Both the position numbers and the translations under genes were made by a program. Source: an uncultured Flaviramulus sp. (GTDB lineage Bacteria; Bacteroidota; Bacteroidia; Flavobacteriales; Flavobacteriaceae). From it: a DNA stretch of 45,663 nucleotides. Under the pieces are notes generated by a model. It saw nothing but the letters and a program-made list of their open reading frames with translations. It was not told the origin of the DNA and searched no databases. The first letter of the stretch is position 1. Each line of letters opens with the position of its first letter. Below are positions 15,827 to 23,783 of the stretch, piece by piece. Location: contig CANLXL010000021.1 of NCBI GenBank assembly GCA_947495125.1, forward strand, positions 1 through 45,663. Reading direction: 5' to 3'.

Positions 15827-15946
15827 ATGAAGAAAAAAATATCATCTGATTTAACTAAGGGCTTTCAGATTGCTGGAATTATTAAGTTAATTACCATATT
15901 GATAATTTTTTTGCTTGCTCTACACCCTGCTGGCGTTCGTTTGTAA
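15827..15946 (+). pseudogene. Truncated small membrane-protein ORF ended by a REP element
   Basis: An ATG 12 bases after attC-like site 3 opens a 39-codon frame: a Lys-rich start, then a hydrophobic segment from about residue 15 (IAGIIKLITILIIFLLA). The last residues (HPAGVRL) and the stop are encoded by the REP that starts at about 15924. This suggests a cassette gene whose 3' part was lost when the REP arrived. The original product cannot be named. Confidence 0.4.
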
Positions 15947-15963
15947 CGAGTGCCCTTCCGCTC
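15924..15963. repeat. Solitary REP element
   Basis: It contains TTCGTT-TGT-AACGAG at 15936-15950 (one G-T wobble) preceded by CTGCTGGCG and followed by TGCC, matching the left-type REPs at 13651 and 44813. No inverted partner is seen nearby. Confidence 0.6.
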
Positions 15964-15984
15964 CAGCGAATCCCTTCCCGTGGT
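15960..15984. repeat. Short dispersed repeat, copy 2
   Basis: It begins GCTCCAGCG and ends CCCGTGGT; relative of 10857-10883. Here it directly abuts the REP. Confidence 0.4.
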
Positions 15985-16002
15985 ACTAGAACCTCAAATA
16001 GT

Positions 16003-16236
16003 TTAACCCTCCAACCCCAAAACCCCCTCCCAAAGTACCTTCAAATCATAAAGCGCAATTTTTTCACGATCATTAATGGAGCAATCGGAATGATAAAGTG
16101 CCATATCGTGAATCATTTGGAGCGACGTCGCTATCTGGTCAATGCCATGAAGCCTGAGGTTTTCGATAAACTCTTGTTCTACGTGTTGTAAGGAAGGTTT
16201 GTTGTCAAATTTGTTTTGACCATTTGGAGTTTGCAT
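16003..16236 (-). CDS. Small acidic protein of unknown function
   Basis: A 77-residue, helix-rich protein starting MQTPNGQNKF and containing ENLRLHGIDQIATSLQMIHDMALYHSD. The composition and regular helix pattern look like a genuine small protein. The open frame extends upstream to 16287 but the extra residues are hydrophobic and overlap the upstream gene more, so I chose the ATG at 16236. It overlaps the 3' end of the short helix-turn-helix-like gene by 32 bases. Function unknown; perhaps a partner of that protein. Confidence 0.5.
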   Translation of the reverse strand: MQTPNGQNKFDNKPSLQHVEQEFIENLRLHGIDQIATSLQMIHDMALYHSDCSINDREKIALYDLKVLWEGVLGLEG

Positions 16237-16378
16237 AATAAAATGCGTTAAATGAATAAAAAGAGGAGAGGTCACTGCAAACTCCATTAAAGCGGTGCTT
16301 TGAATAGGTCTCGGGACTTACACCCGTATGCCTCTCCAGAATCTTCTGTTTTAGACGTAATTTCATGAATTGCACCAT
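16205..16378 (-). CDS. Short putative helix-turn-helix protein
   Basis: A 57-residue basic protein starting MVQFMKLRLKQK. LKQKILERHTGVSPETYSKH has the spacing of a helix-turn-helix (TGV turn, then a recognition-like helix), but the protein is shorter than typical Cro/CI regulators. Later ATG at 16366 and earlier one at 16411 are alternatives. With the downstream overlapping small gene it could form a two-gene regulatory or toxin-antitoxin-like unit; this is speculation from size and overlap only. Confidence 0.4.
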   Translation of the reverse strand: MVQFMKLRLKQKILERHTGVSPETYSKHRFNGVCSDLSSFYSFNAFYYANSKWSKQI

Positions 16379-16557
16379 AGTTAATAATATAAAATAGAGT
16401 TTGCACTCCAAAAGTACAAAAAAGAATAAAAGAAAGCATAGAGGAAAGGGGAGAAGTAATAAGTGGTTTTTTGTGATTGTGTGTGCATGAAGTGTTGTTC
16501 ACATCTTGGTACAATCTTTGCATCTATTCCAGAACATAACAAACAAAAACTTCAATC

Positions 16558-17223
16558 ATGAAAACGAAAACAATAGGCTATGTGATGCTATTCATGCTAG
16601 TTATTCAAACGGGCTATGCCCAAAAAAACGAATCAAACAATAACACTGAAAATACTATCGCCATTCATCTGGACAATGTCGCCTTCGATGAAGATGCCTA
16701 TATGAAAGTATTAGATTCAGATAACACTACCATCGCCTATTACGACCGCTTTGAAAATAAAAGTGCTGCCGTAAAATCGGTAAAGATTTTTAATTCAAAC
16801 AAAGAATTGATGTCTGTACTGGTGCCTTTAATGACAGATCGGGGTTATGAAATTCATATTAAAAATAAAGACGGACAACGTGGTTATATCGACCTTACCG
16901 GACGTATAAAGGGTTTAAAGGCGGTTTACGACTCTAAGGTAGATTATTTTCAGCAACCTTTTAGCTTCCGGTTTTCAACAAAAATGGGCATCGGGAAAGT
17001 CAGTGCCAGGCATGCCGTAAGTTATCTTGACAAAGAAGTGATGACCTATGAAACGAAAGTCGCCGGATTTTCTAAAGTGGAAATCACCCCCTTTCTGGTT
17101 GATAAAACCTTCTTTAAAGACCACCAGGTGGATGTGGCCAATTGGGCGTTGATCATTCAGTTAATGAAAGAATTATCATTAGAGACTTCCCGAATTAATA
17201 ATGGGTATAGGGCGGCGAATTAA
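16558..17223 (+). CDS. Secreted protein of unknown function
   Basis: A 221-residue protein with a clear signal peptide (1-21, ending GYAQ). The mature part begins with an Asn-rich linker and then forms a mixed domain with several strands (KSVKIFNSNKELMSVLVPL, GYEIHIKNKDGQRGYIDLTG). No catalytic motif or family was recognised. It is a single gene. Confidence 0.75.
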   Translation: MKTKTIGYVMLFMLVIQTGYAQKNESNNNTENTIAIHLDNVAFDEDAYMKVLDSDNTTIAYYDRFENKSAAVKSVKIFNSNKELMSVLVPLMTDRGYEIHIKNKDGQRGYIDLTGRIKGLKAVYDSKVDYFQQPFSFRFSTKMGIGKVSARHAVSYLDKEVMTYETKVAGFSKVEITPFLVDKTFFKDHQVDVANWALIIQLMKELSLETSRINNGYRAAN

Positions 17224-17325
17224 ATCCTAACAGAATCTCAATTATGATGTTACCATAACGGCATTCTCAACCTTTTTCCTATCTTAGTACAAACAACAAA
17301 TCACGACTTGCCATTATAGATAGGA

Positions 17326-17748
17326 ATGCATAAAGAGTCCCATGACATCAAGCTGGAATTTTTAGACCACGTCGCTATTCGGGTAAAGGATTTAGAGGCC
17401 TCGGTGGCGTGGTATCAAAAGGTTTTAGGCTTAAAACGATATCAACTTCCGGAGTGGGGAGACTTTCCTATTTTTATGTTGTCCGGAAAATCAGGGATCG
17501 CCTTATTTCCTGCCAATTTGAATGATGCTGAATGCGACAACAACTCTCGAAACGTAAAGATCCATCACTTCGCATTTAATGTTACGAAAGCAAATTTTGA
17601 AAAGGCCAAAAGGAAGTACGAAGCACTGAATTTGGATTTCGACATTCAGGATCATTATTATTTTGATTCCATATATACCAAAGACCCGGATGGGCATACG
17701 GTGGAATTGACAACGATTAAGGTGGATGAGCGGAAGTTTTATAAATGA
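17326..17748 (+). CDS. VOC (glyoxalase/dioxygenase fold) family protein
   Basis: A 140-residue protein made of two paired beta-alpha-beta-beta-beta modules. LDHVAIRVKDLEASVAWYQKVLGL opens module 1 (candidate metal His near 15), IHHFAFNVTKANFEKAK opens module 2 (His near 85), and DPDGHTVELTT carries the usual Glu ligand near 130. Metal-dependent lyase, isomerase or resistance functions are all possible in the family; the substrate is not deducible. Single gene with no operon partner. Confidence 0.9.
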   Translation: MHKESHDIKLEFLDHVAIRVKDLEASVAWYQKVLGLKRYQLPEWGDFPIFMLSGKSGIALFPANLNDAECDNNSRNVKIHHFAFNVTKANFEKAKRKYEALNLDFDIQDHYYFDSIYTKDPDGHTVELTTIKVDERKFYK

Positions 17749-17789
17749 GGATAATTTTACCCGACTGTTTGAACTGAAAAAATACAGGA

Positions 17790-18242
17790 ATGAAAAACCT
17801 TAAAACAATTGTTACGGTATTTGCTTTTATGCTTTTAACGTCTTGTGGATTAAAACCAATCGCATCCAAATATAATTTTATAAAAACTGATTTGGAAAAT
17901 ATCGCGTTAGACGATTTAGGCAGTGGTGATGTTTTGATTTATAATGGTGCAAATATTTTGCACAAAATGGACAATACGGCAAGATTAAATATTTGGTTAG
18001 ATGCTAAGCCCTTAGGGCAAATCAGACCCAGTGAATATGTTATCATTCATCTTGAAAAAGGGAAACACCATTTTAAAGTTTTACACATTGACCTGGTAAA
18101 TATGCGTAGCGAACACGAAGTTATGATAGATGATAAAACTAAGGTCATTAAAATTAAACCAACCATAACTTCAAACAAGCTGGAAATTACGAATGTGTTT
18201 CCTAAGAATTTTGAAAAGTTCGGATATGCTGAAAAAAGATAG
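17790..18242 (+). CDS. Lipoprotein, DUF2846-like
   Basis: A 150-residue lipoprotein: signal ending LLTSC (Cys19). The mature part has NIWLDAKPLGQIRPSEYVIIHLEKGKHHF-type strands, resembling DUF2846 domains in which a small beta-sandwich holds a ligand-displaying loop. The match is by appearance only. It starts 41 bases after the VOC gene and may be co-transcribed with it, but the two have no evident functional link. Confidence 0.72.
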   Translation: MKNLKTIVTVFAFMLLTSCGLKPIASKYNFIKTDLENIALDDLGSGDVLIYNGANILHKMDNTARLNIWLDAKPLGQIRPSEYVIIHLEKGKHHFKVLHIDLVNMRSEHEVMIDDKTKVIKIKPTITSNKLEITNVFPKNFEKFGYAEKR

Positions 18243-18333
18243 ACCGCATCATTCTGAAATTGTTAAAACTCATTGTAAAATGTTGCGCAAGCGAAATCTA
18301 AAAGCTGATTGAAACTCATACACGACATTATTG

Positions 18334-18897
18334 TCAAACTTCCTCATACCTAAAACAACGCTGTACATGGTCATTAACCATACCCGTAGCCTGCATATGG
18401 GCATAAACCACGGTAGAACCCACAAACTTAAATCCGCGCTTTTTTAAGTCTTTACTCAAGGCGTCCGAAATGGTTGTTGTAGCAGGGACATCCAGCATGG
18501 TTTTACATTGATTTTTAATAGGTTTCCCATCCACAAAGCCCCAGATGTATGTGCTAAAACTTCCGAATTCTTTTTGAATTTCCATAAAGGCCTGCGCATT
18601 CGAAACGGTTGCATGGACCTTCAGTTTATTACGGATAATACCGGCGTCCTGCAATAGCGTATCAATTTTATCCTGCTTGTAGTTGGCGATCTTTTTATAA
18701 TCAAAACCATCAAAGGCTTTTCTAAAGTTCTCACGTTTGCGTAAAACCGTGATCCAGCTTAATCCCGCCTGGAAGGTTTCTAAAATTAAGAATTCAAAAA
18801 GGGTGGCGTCATCATAAACGGGAACACCCCATTCTTCATCGTGATAAGCTTCGTATAAAGGGTCGCCAACGCACCAATCGCATCTGTGTTTATTCAT
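18334..18897 (-). CDS. tag: DNA-3-methyladenine glycosylase I
   Basis: A 187-residue TAG enzyme, which excises 3-methyladenine from alkylated DNA in base-excision repair. RCDWC near the N-terminus, YHDEEWGVP with the zinc-ligand His and the following catalytic-region motif, and ETFQAGLSWITVLRKRENFR are all family signatures. C-terminal NDHVQRCFRY supplies the last His and Cys of the zinc snap. The length equals that of the Escherichia coli enzyme. Single gene, facing right-hand gene 19117 divergently. Confidence 0.97.
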   Translation of the reverse strand: MNKHRCDWCVGDPLYEAYHDEEWGVPVYDDATLFEFLILETFQAGLSWITVLRKRENFRKAFDGFDYKKIANYKQDKIDTLLQDAGIIRNKLKVHATVSNAQAFMEIQKEFGSFSTYIWGFVDGKPIKNQCKTMLDVPATTTISDALSKDLKKRGFKFVGSTVVYAHMQATGMVNDHVQRCFRYEEV

Positions 18898-18999
18898 TAT
18901 AGTTAAAAGTTATAGGTGTATATAAAACAGTGATTTAAAGCCCGTAAGTTTTAAATACAAAGTATGACAAATATCATCTAAATTCAAATGTCAAGATAC

Positions 19000-19007
19000 T
19001 AAATTTG
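19000..19007 (+). promoter_or_regulatory. -7 element (TAAATTTG)
   Basis: A match to TAnnTTTG in the 219-base divergent gap between tag and the thioredoxin-like gene, 109 bases before the latter's ATG. No TTG at -33. Confidence 0.4.
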
Positions 19008-19116
19008 TATCGTCAAAAAATAAAACGATGAAATAAGCCATACCAAATAATGGATAATAACCAAAATGTTTGATGGCGAATTACATCTAACCGATAAAAA
19101 CAATAGAATTTAACAG

Positions 19117-19734
19117 ATGAATTCAATTATAAAAAATAGCTTAGAAAAAAGCATCTCTTATCAGGAGTATAGAGATTTGGTTAAACAATTAGCTGAAAAT
19201 AATGCGACTACAGGTTTAGAACATACTGAAGCCTTAGCCAATTATACGAAGCTTAACGACCGACGTATGAAGCGTTGGGACAAAACCATAAAAATTTCTG
19301 AAGAAGCTCAGCAAAAAGTAAAAGCCTTTACTGAGTCTGTAACCTGGTTGGTAATCACTGAAAGTTGGTGTGGTGATGCGGCTCATGTAATGCCTGCATT
19401 GCACAAGGTTGCTGCGCTAAATGAGAGCATTGATTTTAAAGTGGTGTTACGCGATGAAAACCCCGAACTTATGGATGCCTTTTTAACCAACGGAAACAGA
19501 GCCATCCCTAAAGTGATTATGTTGGATAATGAAACGGGACAGGTTATAAATACCTACGGGCCAAGACCGAGTAAAGCCACACAATTAGTGAATCAGTACA
19601 AAGCCATGTTTGGTAAACTAACCCCTGAGTTTAAAGAGGATCTGCAACATTGGTACAATCAGGATAAAGGACAAAATGTCATTAAAGACGTTACTGAAAT
19701 GCTCTGCGAATTACAACCTAGTGTTTGCCTATAA
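19117..19734 (+). CDS. Thioredoxin-fold protein with a single active-site Cys
   Basis: A 205-residue cytoplasmic protein without a signal peptide. The thioredoxin-like core has TESWCGDAAHVMPAL where a redox CxxC would be; only the first Cys remains (CGDA). Later NGNRAIPKVIMLDNETG includes the cis-Pro region (AIPK), and a Cys lies near the C-terminus (PSVCL). It may work through a monothiol mechanism or have a non-redox role. The 3' end overlaps the convergent TonB-like gene by 17 bases. Confidence 0.85.
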   Translation: MNSIIKNSLEKSISYQEYRDLVKQLAENNATTGLEHTEALANYTKLNDRRMKRWDKTIKISEEAQQKVKAFTESVTWLVITESWCGDAAHVMPALHKVAALNESIDFKVVLRDENPELMDAFLTNGNRAIPKVIMLDNETGQVINTYGPRPSKATQLVNQYKAMFGKLTPEFKEDLQHWYNQDKGQNVIKDVTEMLCELQPSVCL

Positions 19735-20431
19735 ACAAAAAGGTGATCGATCCTAATTGAGAAGTTTTAGATGCCGAATTAAATATAGCTTGTTGCGCAT
19801 ATTCCAGAGCATGTTGTGTTAGGCACTCATTATTGGAGGTGGAAGATGAATTGATATAAGCATCGGTCACTTCGCCACTATTATTTACCGTGATGTTGAC
19901 CACAATTTTCCCGCCGGTTTCGCATAAATAAATAGGCGTGGGGTTGTTTAAAAGTTTGCGATCCACCAAAGAATAACTCATCGTACTTTTGGTATTATTA
20001 CTATCGTCATTTTGTTTTTTCAAAAGATCATTGACCTTGCTGAAAGACGATAATTCGTCGGAGTTTAATCGGGAATCATCTTCACTCTCATAAACCTTAG
20101 CGTATTTTTCAGCAGATTCTGAATCACTGGGGCTTTTAGGCACATAATCTTCCGGTGGTGCTATGGGTTTATAAGCTTCCGCAAAATGAGAATTCTTTTT
20201 AGTTTCATTGAAGGCCTTGTTCGTTTCGGCCTTACTGCCATTAAGTCGTTCAATAGCTTCCAGAACTTTCAGCTCCTCTTCGGTAAGTTCCTCTTCAGCT
20301 TCAATATCATAAAAGGTTTCGGCAATACCGATGTCTTTCTGATTCAGACTTAAATTAAAAACAGAGAGTACCACCGTTCCCGATAAAAAGAACGTGATAA
20401 GTAGGGCTTTATGTTGATCTGTTAGGCGCAA
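19718..20431 (-). CDS. TonB-like periplasm-spanning protein
   Basis: A 237-residue protein with a short cytoplasmic N-terminus, one membrane segment (about 9-27), a long Glu/Ser-rich linker (35-160) and a compact C-terminal domain (165-237). The C-terminal GKIVVNITVNNSGEVTDAYI, followed by a helix with ALEYAQQAIFN, resembles the TonB C-terminal fold. No ExbB/ExbD gene is adjacent, so it may couple to complexes encoded elsewhere or play a structural role. Upstream of truB is not involved: truB lies upstream in transcription (53-base gap) and the two may be co-transcribed. Confidence 0.72.
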   Translation of the reverse strand: MRLTDQHKALLITFFLSGTVVLSVFNLSLNQKDIGIAETFYDIEAEEELTEEELKVLEAIERLNGSKAETNKAFNETKKNSHFAEAYKPIAPPEDYVPKSPSDSESAEKYAKVYESEDDSRLNSDELSSFSKVNDLLKKQNDDSNNTKSTMSYSLVDRKLLNNPTPIYLCETGGKIVVNITVNNSGEVTDAYINSSSTSNNECLTQHALEYAQQAIFNSASKTSQLGSITFLFIGKH

Positions 20432-20484
20432 ATCTTTGTTAATTTATAGCAATTATATAATGAATATACGTAAAAATATGCGAT

Positions 20485-21177
20485 TTAGTCTTTTAATGAC
20501 CTAATGAAGTCCTCGATGGAACTCGCTGTACTAACGCTAAAATCACCAATTTTTGTACGTCGAAGTGTCGATAAATGCGCTCCTGAACCTAAGGCTTTTC
20601 CAAAATCGTTGGCCAAAGAACGGATGTAGGTGCCTTTACTACAAACCACGCGGAAGTTAACCTCTAAGCCATTAATGTGGGTGATTTCGAACTCCTGAAT
20701 ATGTACAGTTCGCGGTTTAATCTCCACATTTTCACCGGCCCGGGCGAATTTGTATAACCGTTTTCCATCCTTTTTTATAGCTGAAAAAACCGGTGGATAT
20801 TGTTGAATGTCTCCAATAAATTGTTTGGTGGTATCATGAATTAAAGCGTCAGAAATATAATCGGTTGGAAAAGTCTGATTGATATCGGTTTCAAGATCAA
20901 AAGATGGCGTTGTGCTTCCCAAAACAAAAGTGCCTGTATATTCCTTGATCTGTCCTTGAAAGGTATCGATCTGCTTGGTCATTTTTCCCGTACAGATCAC
21001 CAGTAAACCGGTGGCTAAAGGATCTAAAGTTCCGGCGTGACCAACTTTTATTTTTTTAATGTTGAAGGCCTGACGGATTTCCCAACGCAGTTTATTAACC
21101 ACTTGAAATGAGGTCCAGTGGAGCGGCTTATCAATGAGAAGTACTTGCCCGGAAAGGTAGTCGTCTTTGGTTAGCAT
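20485..21177 (-). CDS. truB: tRNA pseudouridine(55) synthase
   Basis: A 230-residue TruB, which makes pseudouridine 55 in the T-loop of tRNAs. The catalytic Asp is in GTLDPLATG (D52). Other signatures are VLLIDKPLHWTSFQVV at the N-terminus and GTYIRSLANDFGKALG (RNA-binding). The short length reflects lack of a large C-terminal PUA extension, normal in Bacteroidota. It lies downstream of uppP in the same direction, with an intergenic repeat in between. Confidence 0.97.
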   Translation of the reverse strand: MLTKDDYLSGQVLLIDKPLHWTSFQVVNKLRWEIRQAFNIKKIKVGHAGTLDPLATGLLVICTGKMTKQIDTFQGQIKEYTGTFVLGSTTPSFDLETDINQTFPTDYISDALIHDTTKQFIGDIQQYPPVFSAIKKDGKRLYKFARAGENVEIKPRTVHIQEFEITHINGLEVNFRVVCSKGTYIRSLANDFGKALGSGAHLSTLRRTKIGDFSVSTASSIEDFIRSLKD

Positions 21178-21306
21178 AAGGTTATTGATAATTATTTATG
21201 TTTGAAGGTCAAATCTAGGATTTATGAATTGAAAATGAATGGATTTTTACTAAAAACTTCTCGACTTTAATGAGGTCTCGATACATTTTTTTCGTTCCTC
21301 AAAAAA

Positions 21307-21417
21307 CACTCGACCTGACAACAGTATACTAAAGTTGAGATTGCCCACGATGTCTGTTCGAGTGATTCCGACCTAAGTCGGGATTGCCTGCCTTCCGGTA
21401 GGCAGGTATCGAGAACC
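21307..21417. repeat. Intergenic repeat family, copy 1
   Basis: It starts with CACTCGACCTGACAACAG (21307-21324), runs through the palindrome CCTGCCTTCCGGTAGGCAGG (21387-21406) and ends TATCGAGAACC. The last 31 bases recur reverse-complemented at 33600-33630 with one difference. The first 18 recur at 30804-30821, also inverted. It fills most of the uppP-truB gap. Confidence 0.7.
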
Positions 21418-21470
21418 TGTTTAAGTATTAAGCTTTTTCTTTTCGTTTCTCAAAAACACGGGACCAAACA

Positions 21471-22268
21471 CTAGGTGTTTAATAAAGAAAATAGAATAGC
21501 GATAGCCCCAACAATAACACAATAGATGGCAAAATAGGAGAGCTTGCTCTTTTTTACTAAAGTGATCATCCAGGTACAAGCGAATAATCCGGAAACAAAG
21601 GCCGCCATAAAACCAACGGATAATATCGTGAAATTCTGATTTTCCATAGAAATAGCACCGTTTAAAAAATCTTTAGCAATTTTACCAAATATGAGTGGTA
21701 CCACCATTAAAAATGAAAATCGTGCAGCTTTGGTTTTATCATTACCTAACAATACCGATGTTGATATCGTCGCTCCCGAACGCGAAATCCCGGGAAGCAT
21801 GGCAATAGCCTGAGAGATTCCTATAACAAAGGCATTTCTGAAAGACACTTTTTTGTCGGTGTTCTGAGCCTTGTCAGCCAAATAAAGTAAAAGTGCTGTT
21901 ATAATAAGCATGAAGCCCACAAGTTTAATGTTTCCTCCAAATAATTCGGCAAATTGCGATTCGTAGGTAAATCCAATTACTGCAGCCGGAATCATTGAAA
22001 CGATAATTTTTAATGCAAATTGCAGGTCTTCATTCCATTCAAACTTAAGCATGCTTTTTAAAATGTTTAAAATATCTTTTCTAAAAACAACTATGGTGCT
22101 TAAAGCGGTAGCAAAGTGCAAAATCACTGTGAATAACAAACTTTCTTCAGGAACAGATTCATCACCTAAAAGAGCTTTCCCAAGTTCTAAATGACCACTT
22201 GATGATACAGGTAAAAATTCGGTAAAACCTTGGATAATTCCAAGAATGATTGCGTCTATAATATCCAT
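21471..22268 (-). CDS. uppP: Undecaprenyl-diphosphatase
   Basis: A 265-residue polytopic membrane enzyme (BacA/UppP) that recycles undecaprenyl diphosphate for cell-wall synthesis and confers bacitracin tolerance. Signatures: GIIQGFTEFLPVSSSGHLELG with the catalytic Glu and Ser cluster, and LPGISRSGATIS with the phosphate-binding Arg. About eight membrane segments. It follows the DUF3098 gene by 52 bases in the conserved ftsX-DUF3098-uppP-truB order. Confidence 0.97.
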   Translation of the reverse strand: MDIIDAIILGIIQGFTEFLPVSSSGHLELGKALLGDESVPEESLLFTVILHFATALSTIVVFRKDILNILKSMLKFEWNEDLQFALKIIVSMIPAAVIGFTYESQFAELFGGNIKLVGFMLIITALLLYLADKAQNTDKKVSFRNAFVIGISQAIAMLPGISRSGATISTSVLLGNDKTKAARFSFLMVVPLIFGKIAKDFLNGAISMENQNFTILSVGFMAAFVSGLFACTWMITLVKKSKLSYFAIYCVIVGAIAILFSLLNT

Positions 22269-22320
22269 GAGGCAAAAATATTAAAATACAAATTGGAATT
22301 TGCTGTTTGGATTTTAGAAT

Positions 22321-22587
22321 TTAAGATTTGTTATTTGCATCCTCCGGATTCAACAAAATAGCGTACACCTGGATGCCAAAACCAATCAAAATCAACATCG
22401 GTGCTAAGCGAATGCGACGGAAATTAAAAATCTCAGGGTTAAAAACATTAGGATCATCGCTTCCACCGCCGGACATTAAAATAAAACCTAGTGCAATACA
22501 AGCTAAACCAATAAACATGAATTTATAGTTTTTCCTTCCAAATACAAATATTGGTTTTGCGGTTTCTTTTCGTTTTTTCTCTCCCAT
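22321..22587 (-). CDS. DUF3098 small membrane protein
   Basis: An 88-residue protein: a basic N-terminus, FGRKNYKFMFIGLACIALGFILMSGG (helix 1), an FNPEIFNFRRIRLAP loop and a second helix. This matches DUF3098, a Bacteroidota-specific family nearly always found between ftsX and uppP, so a link to cell-envelope biogenesis or division is inferred. The function is unknown. Confidence 0.9.
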   Translation of the reverse strand: MGEKKRKETAKPIFVFGRKNYKFMFIGLACIALGFILMSGGGSDDPNVFNPEIFNFRRIRLAPMLILIGFGIQVYAILLNPEDANNKS

Positions 22588-22657
22588 AATGTTTATAAAT
22601 AGATACGCAAATTAACGGATTTAATTAAATAATGTCGTTAAGACTATTATAAATTAT

Positions 22658-23536
22658 CTAATAATACAACTGATCTGTTTTCAAATTTAAAAAACGTTGT
22701 GTTGCAAAATGTGTGCTTACCCAAGTAATAACAACACCTAAAGCAAAGATAAAGACAAATAAGAAAACCATTAAAACAGGATTGCCTAACAACTCTAACT
22801 CACTAAACGTTTGGTTGAGGTAATATAAAACAATGGCCATGCCTATTAGGGCTAAAATGGCTCCAATCATTCCTAATCGCACACTTTTCCAAACAAAAGG
22901 GCGTCTAATAAACTGTTTGGTAGCGCCAACCATTTGCATGGTTTTAATGGTAAAACGTTTGGAATATACCGCTAATCGAATAGAACTATTAATAAGCAAA
23001 ACGGCGATTAATGTAAAAATGGCACTAATAACCAATACCCAAAAACTGATCTTTTTAACATTGTCGTTCATGAGATTCACCAGATCGTTGTCGTAAGTAA
23101 CTTCATCCACAAATTTTTTAGATAAGGCTTCTTCCGAAATTTTTTCTAAATGTTCAGAGGTTACGAAATCTGCTTTTAAATGCACATCAATGGAGTTTTG
23201 TAACGGATTATAGCCCACAAAATCCATAAAATCTTCACCGTTTTCGGCTTTCATAAATTCGGCAGCCTGCTCTTTCGAAACATATTCGGTAGATTTGACA
23301 TAGTCCGCCATAGCCAAACTTTTTTCCAGTTGTTTGGTTTCTATATCTTTAGCCGATTCTTTCAAGTATATAGTGACCACGACTTGTTCTTTAAAATGAT
23401 CGGAAACTTTGCTGGCATTAAGAATAAGCATGCCCAATAAGCCTAATAAAAACAATACCAAAGCAATACTTAATACCACAGAAAAATAAGAGGAAATAAG
23501 TCGTCGTTTTTGGTGTTTCTCGAATGATGAACTCAT
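22658..23536 (-). CDS. ftsX: Cell division protein FtsX
   Basis: A 292-residue permease-like protein. In known systems FtsEX couples ATP hydrolysis to peptidoglycan hydrolase activation at the septum. One N-terminal membrane helix (about 20-42), a periplasmic domain (45-165), then three helices; the segment near 205 with KTMQMVGATKQFIRRPF is the conserved cytoplasmic FtsX loop. The frame opens at 23590 but the first 18 residues look untranslated; I chose the ATG at 23536 (MSSSFEKHQKRR). ftsE is not adjacent, as is usual in Bacteroidota. Confidence 0.93.
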   Translation of the reverse strand: MSSSFEKHQKRRLISSYFSVVLSIALVLFLLGLLGMLILNASKVSDHFKEQVVVTIYLKESAKDIETKQLEKSLAMADYVKSTEYVSKEQAAEFMKAENGEDFMDFVGYNPLQNSIDVHLKADFVTSEHLEKISEEALSKKFVDEVTYDNDLVNLMNDNVKKISFWVLVISAIFTLIAVLLINSSIRLAVYSKRFTIKTMQMVGATKQFIRRPFVWKSVRLGMIGAILALIGMAIVLYYLNQTFSELELLGNPVLMVFLFVFIFALGVVITWVSTHFATQRFLNLKTDQLYY

Positions 23537-23783
23537 AAAATGCGCCGTTGATGCTGTAAAAATAGTAAAGTATATGCAAAGAAACTTCAAAAGATTTAAG
23601 TCTTTTGGTTTTAAATGGGCTTCTTAAAAGAACCATACCCTGGAACTTAAATCAAAGGAAGCCTTCAATTTTGCTGATCTCAAAGGAATGTCTTTGAGGG
23701 GACAATAGGGGTGTCCTATAAGGCCATTACTAATGAATCAAATGCTATCCATACATACAACGCACAATCCCATTGAATTGTTG

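Larger units (their letters stand above)
15603..16002. other. 400-base intergenic mosaic
   Basis: This gap holds the third attC-like site (15685-15814), a 39-codon open frame (15827-15946), a REP element (15924-15963) and the second copy of a short repeat (15960-15984). No intact gene is supported. Confidence 0.6.

Noticed and set aside
13621-15984. Repeated hairpin sequences considered as CRISPR repeats
   Set aside because: Copies are inverted relative to each other, few and irregularly spaced, with no uniform spacers and no cas genes.
16280-16335. tRNA-like GGGTGTAAGTCCC segment on the minus strand
   Set aside because: No acceptor, D or anticodon stem can be formed around it; it reads better as part of the small helix-turn-helix-like gene.
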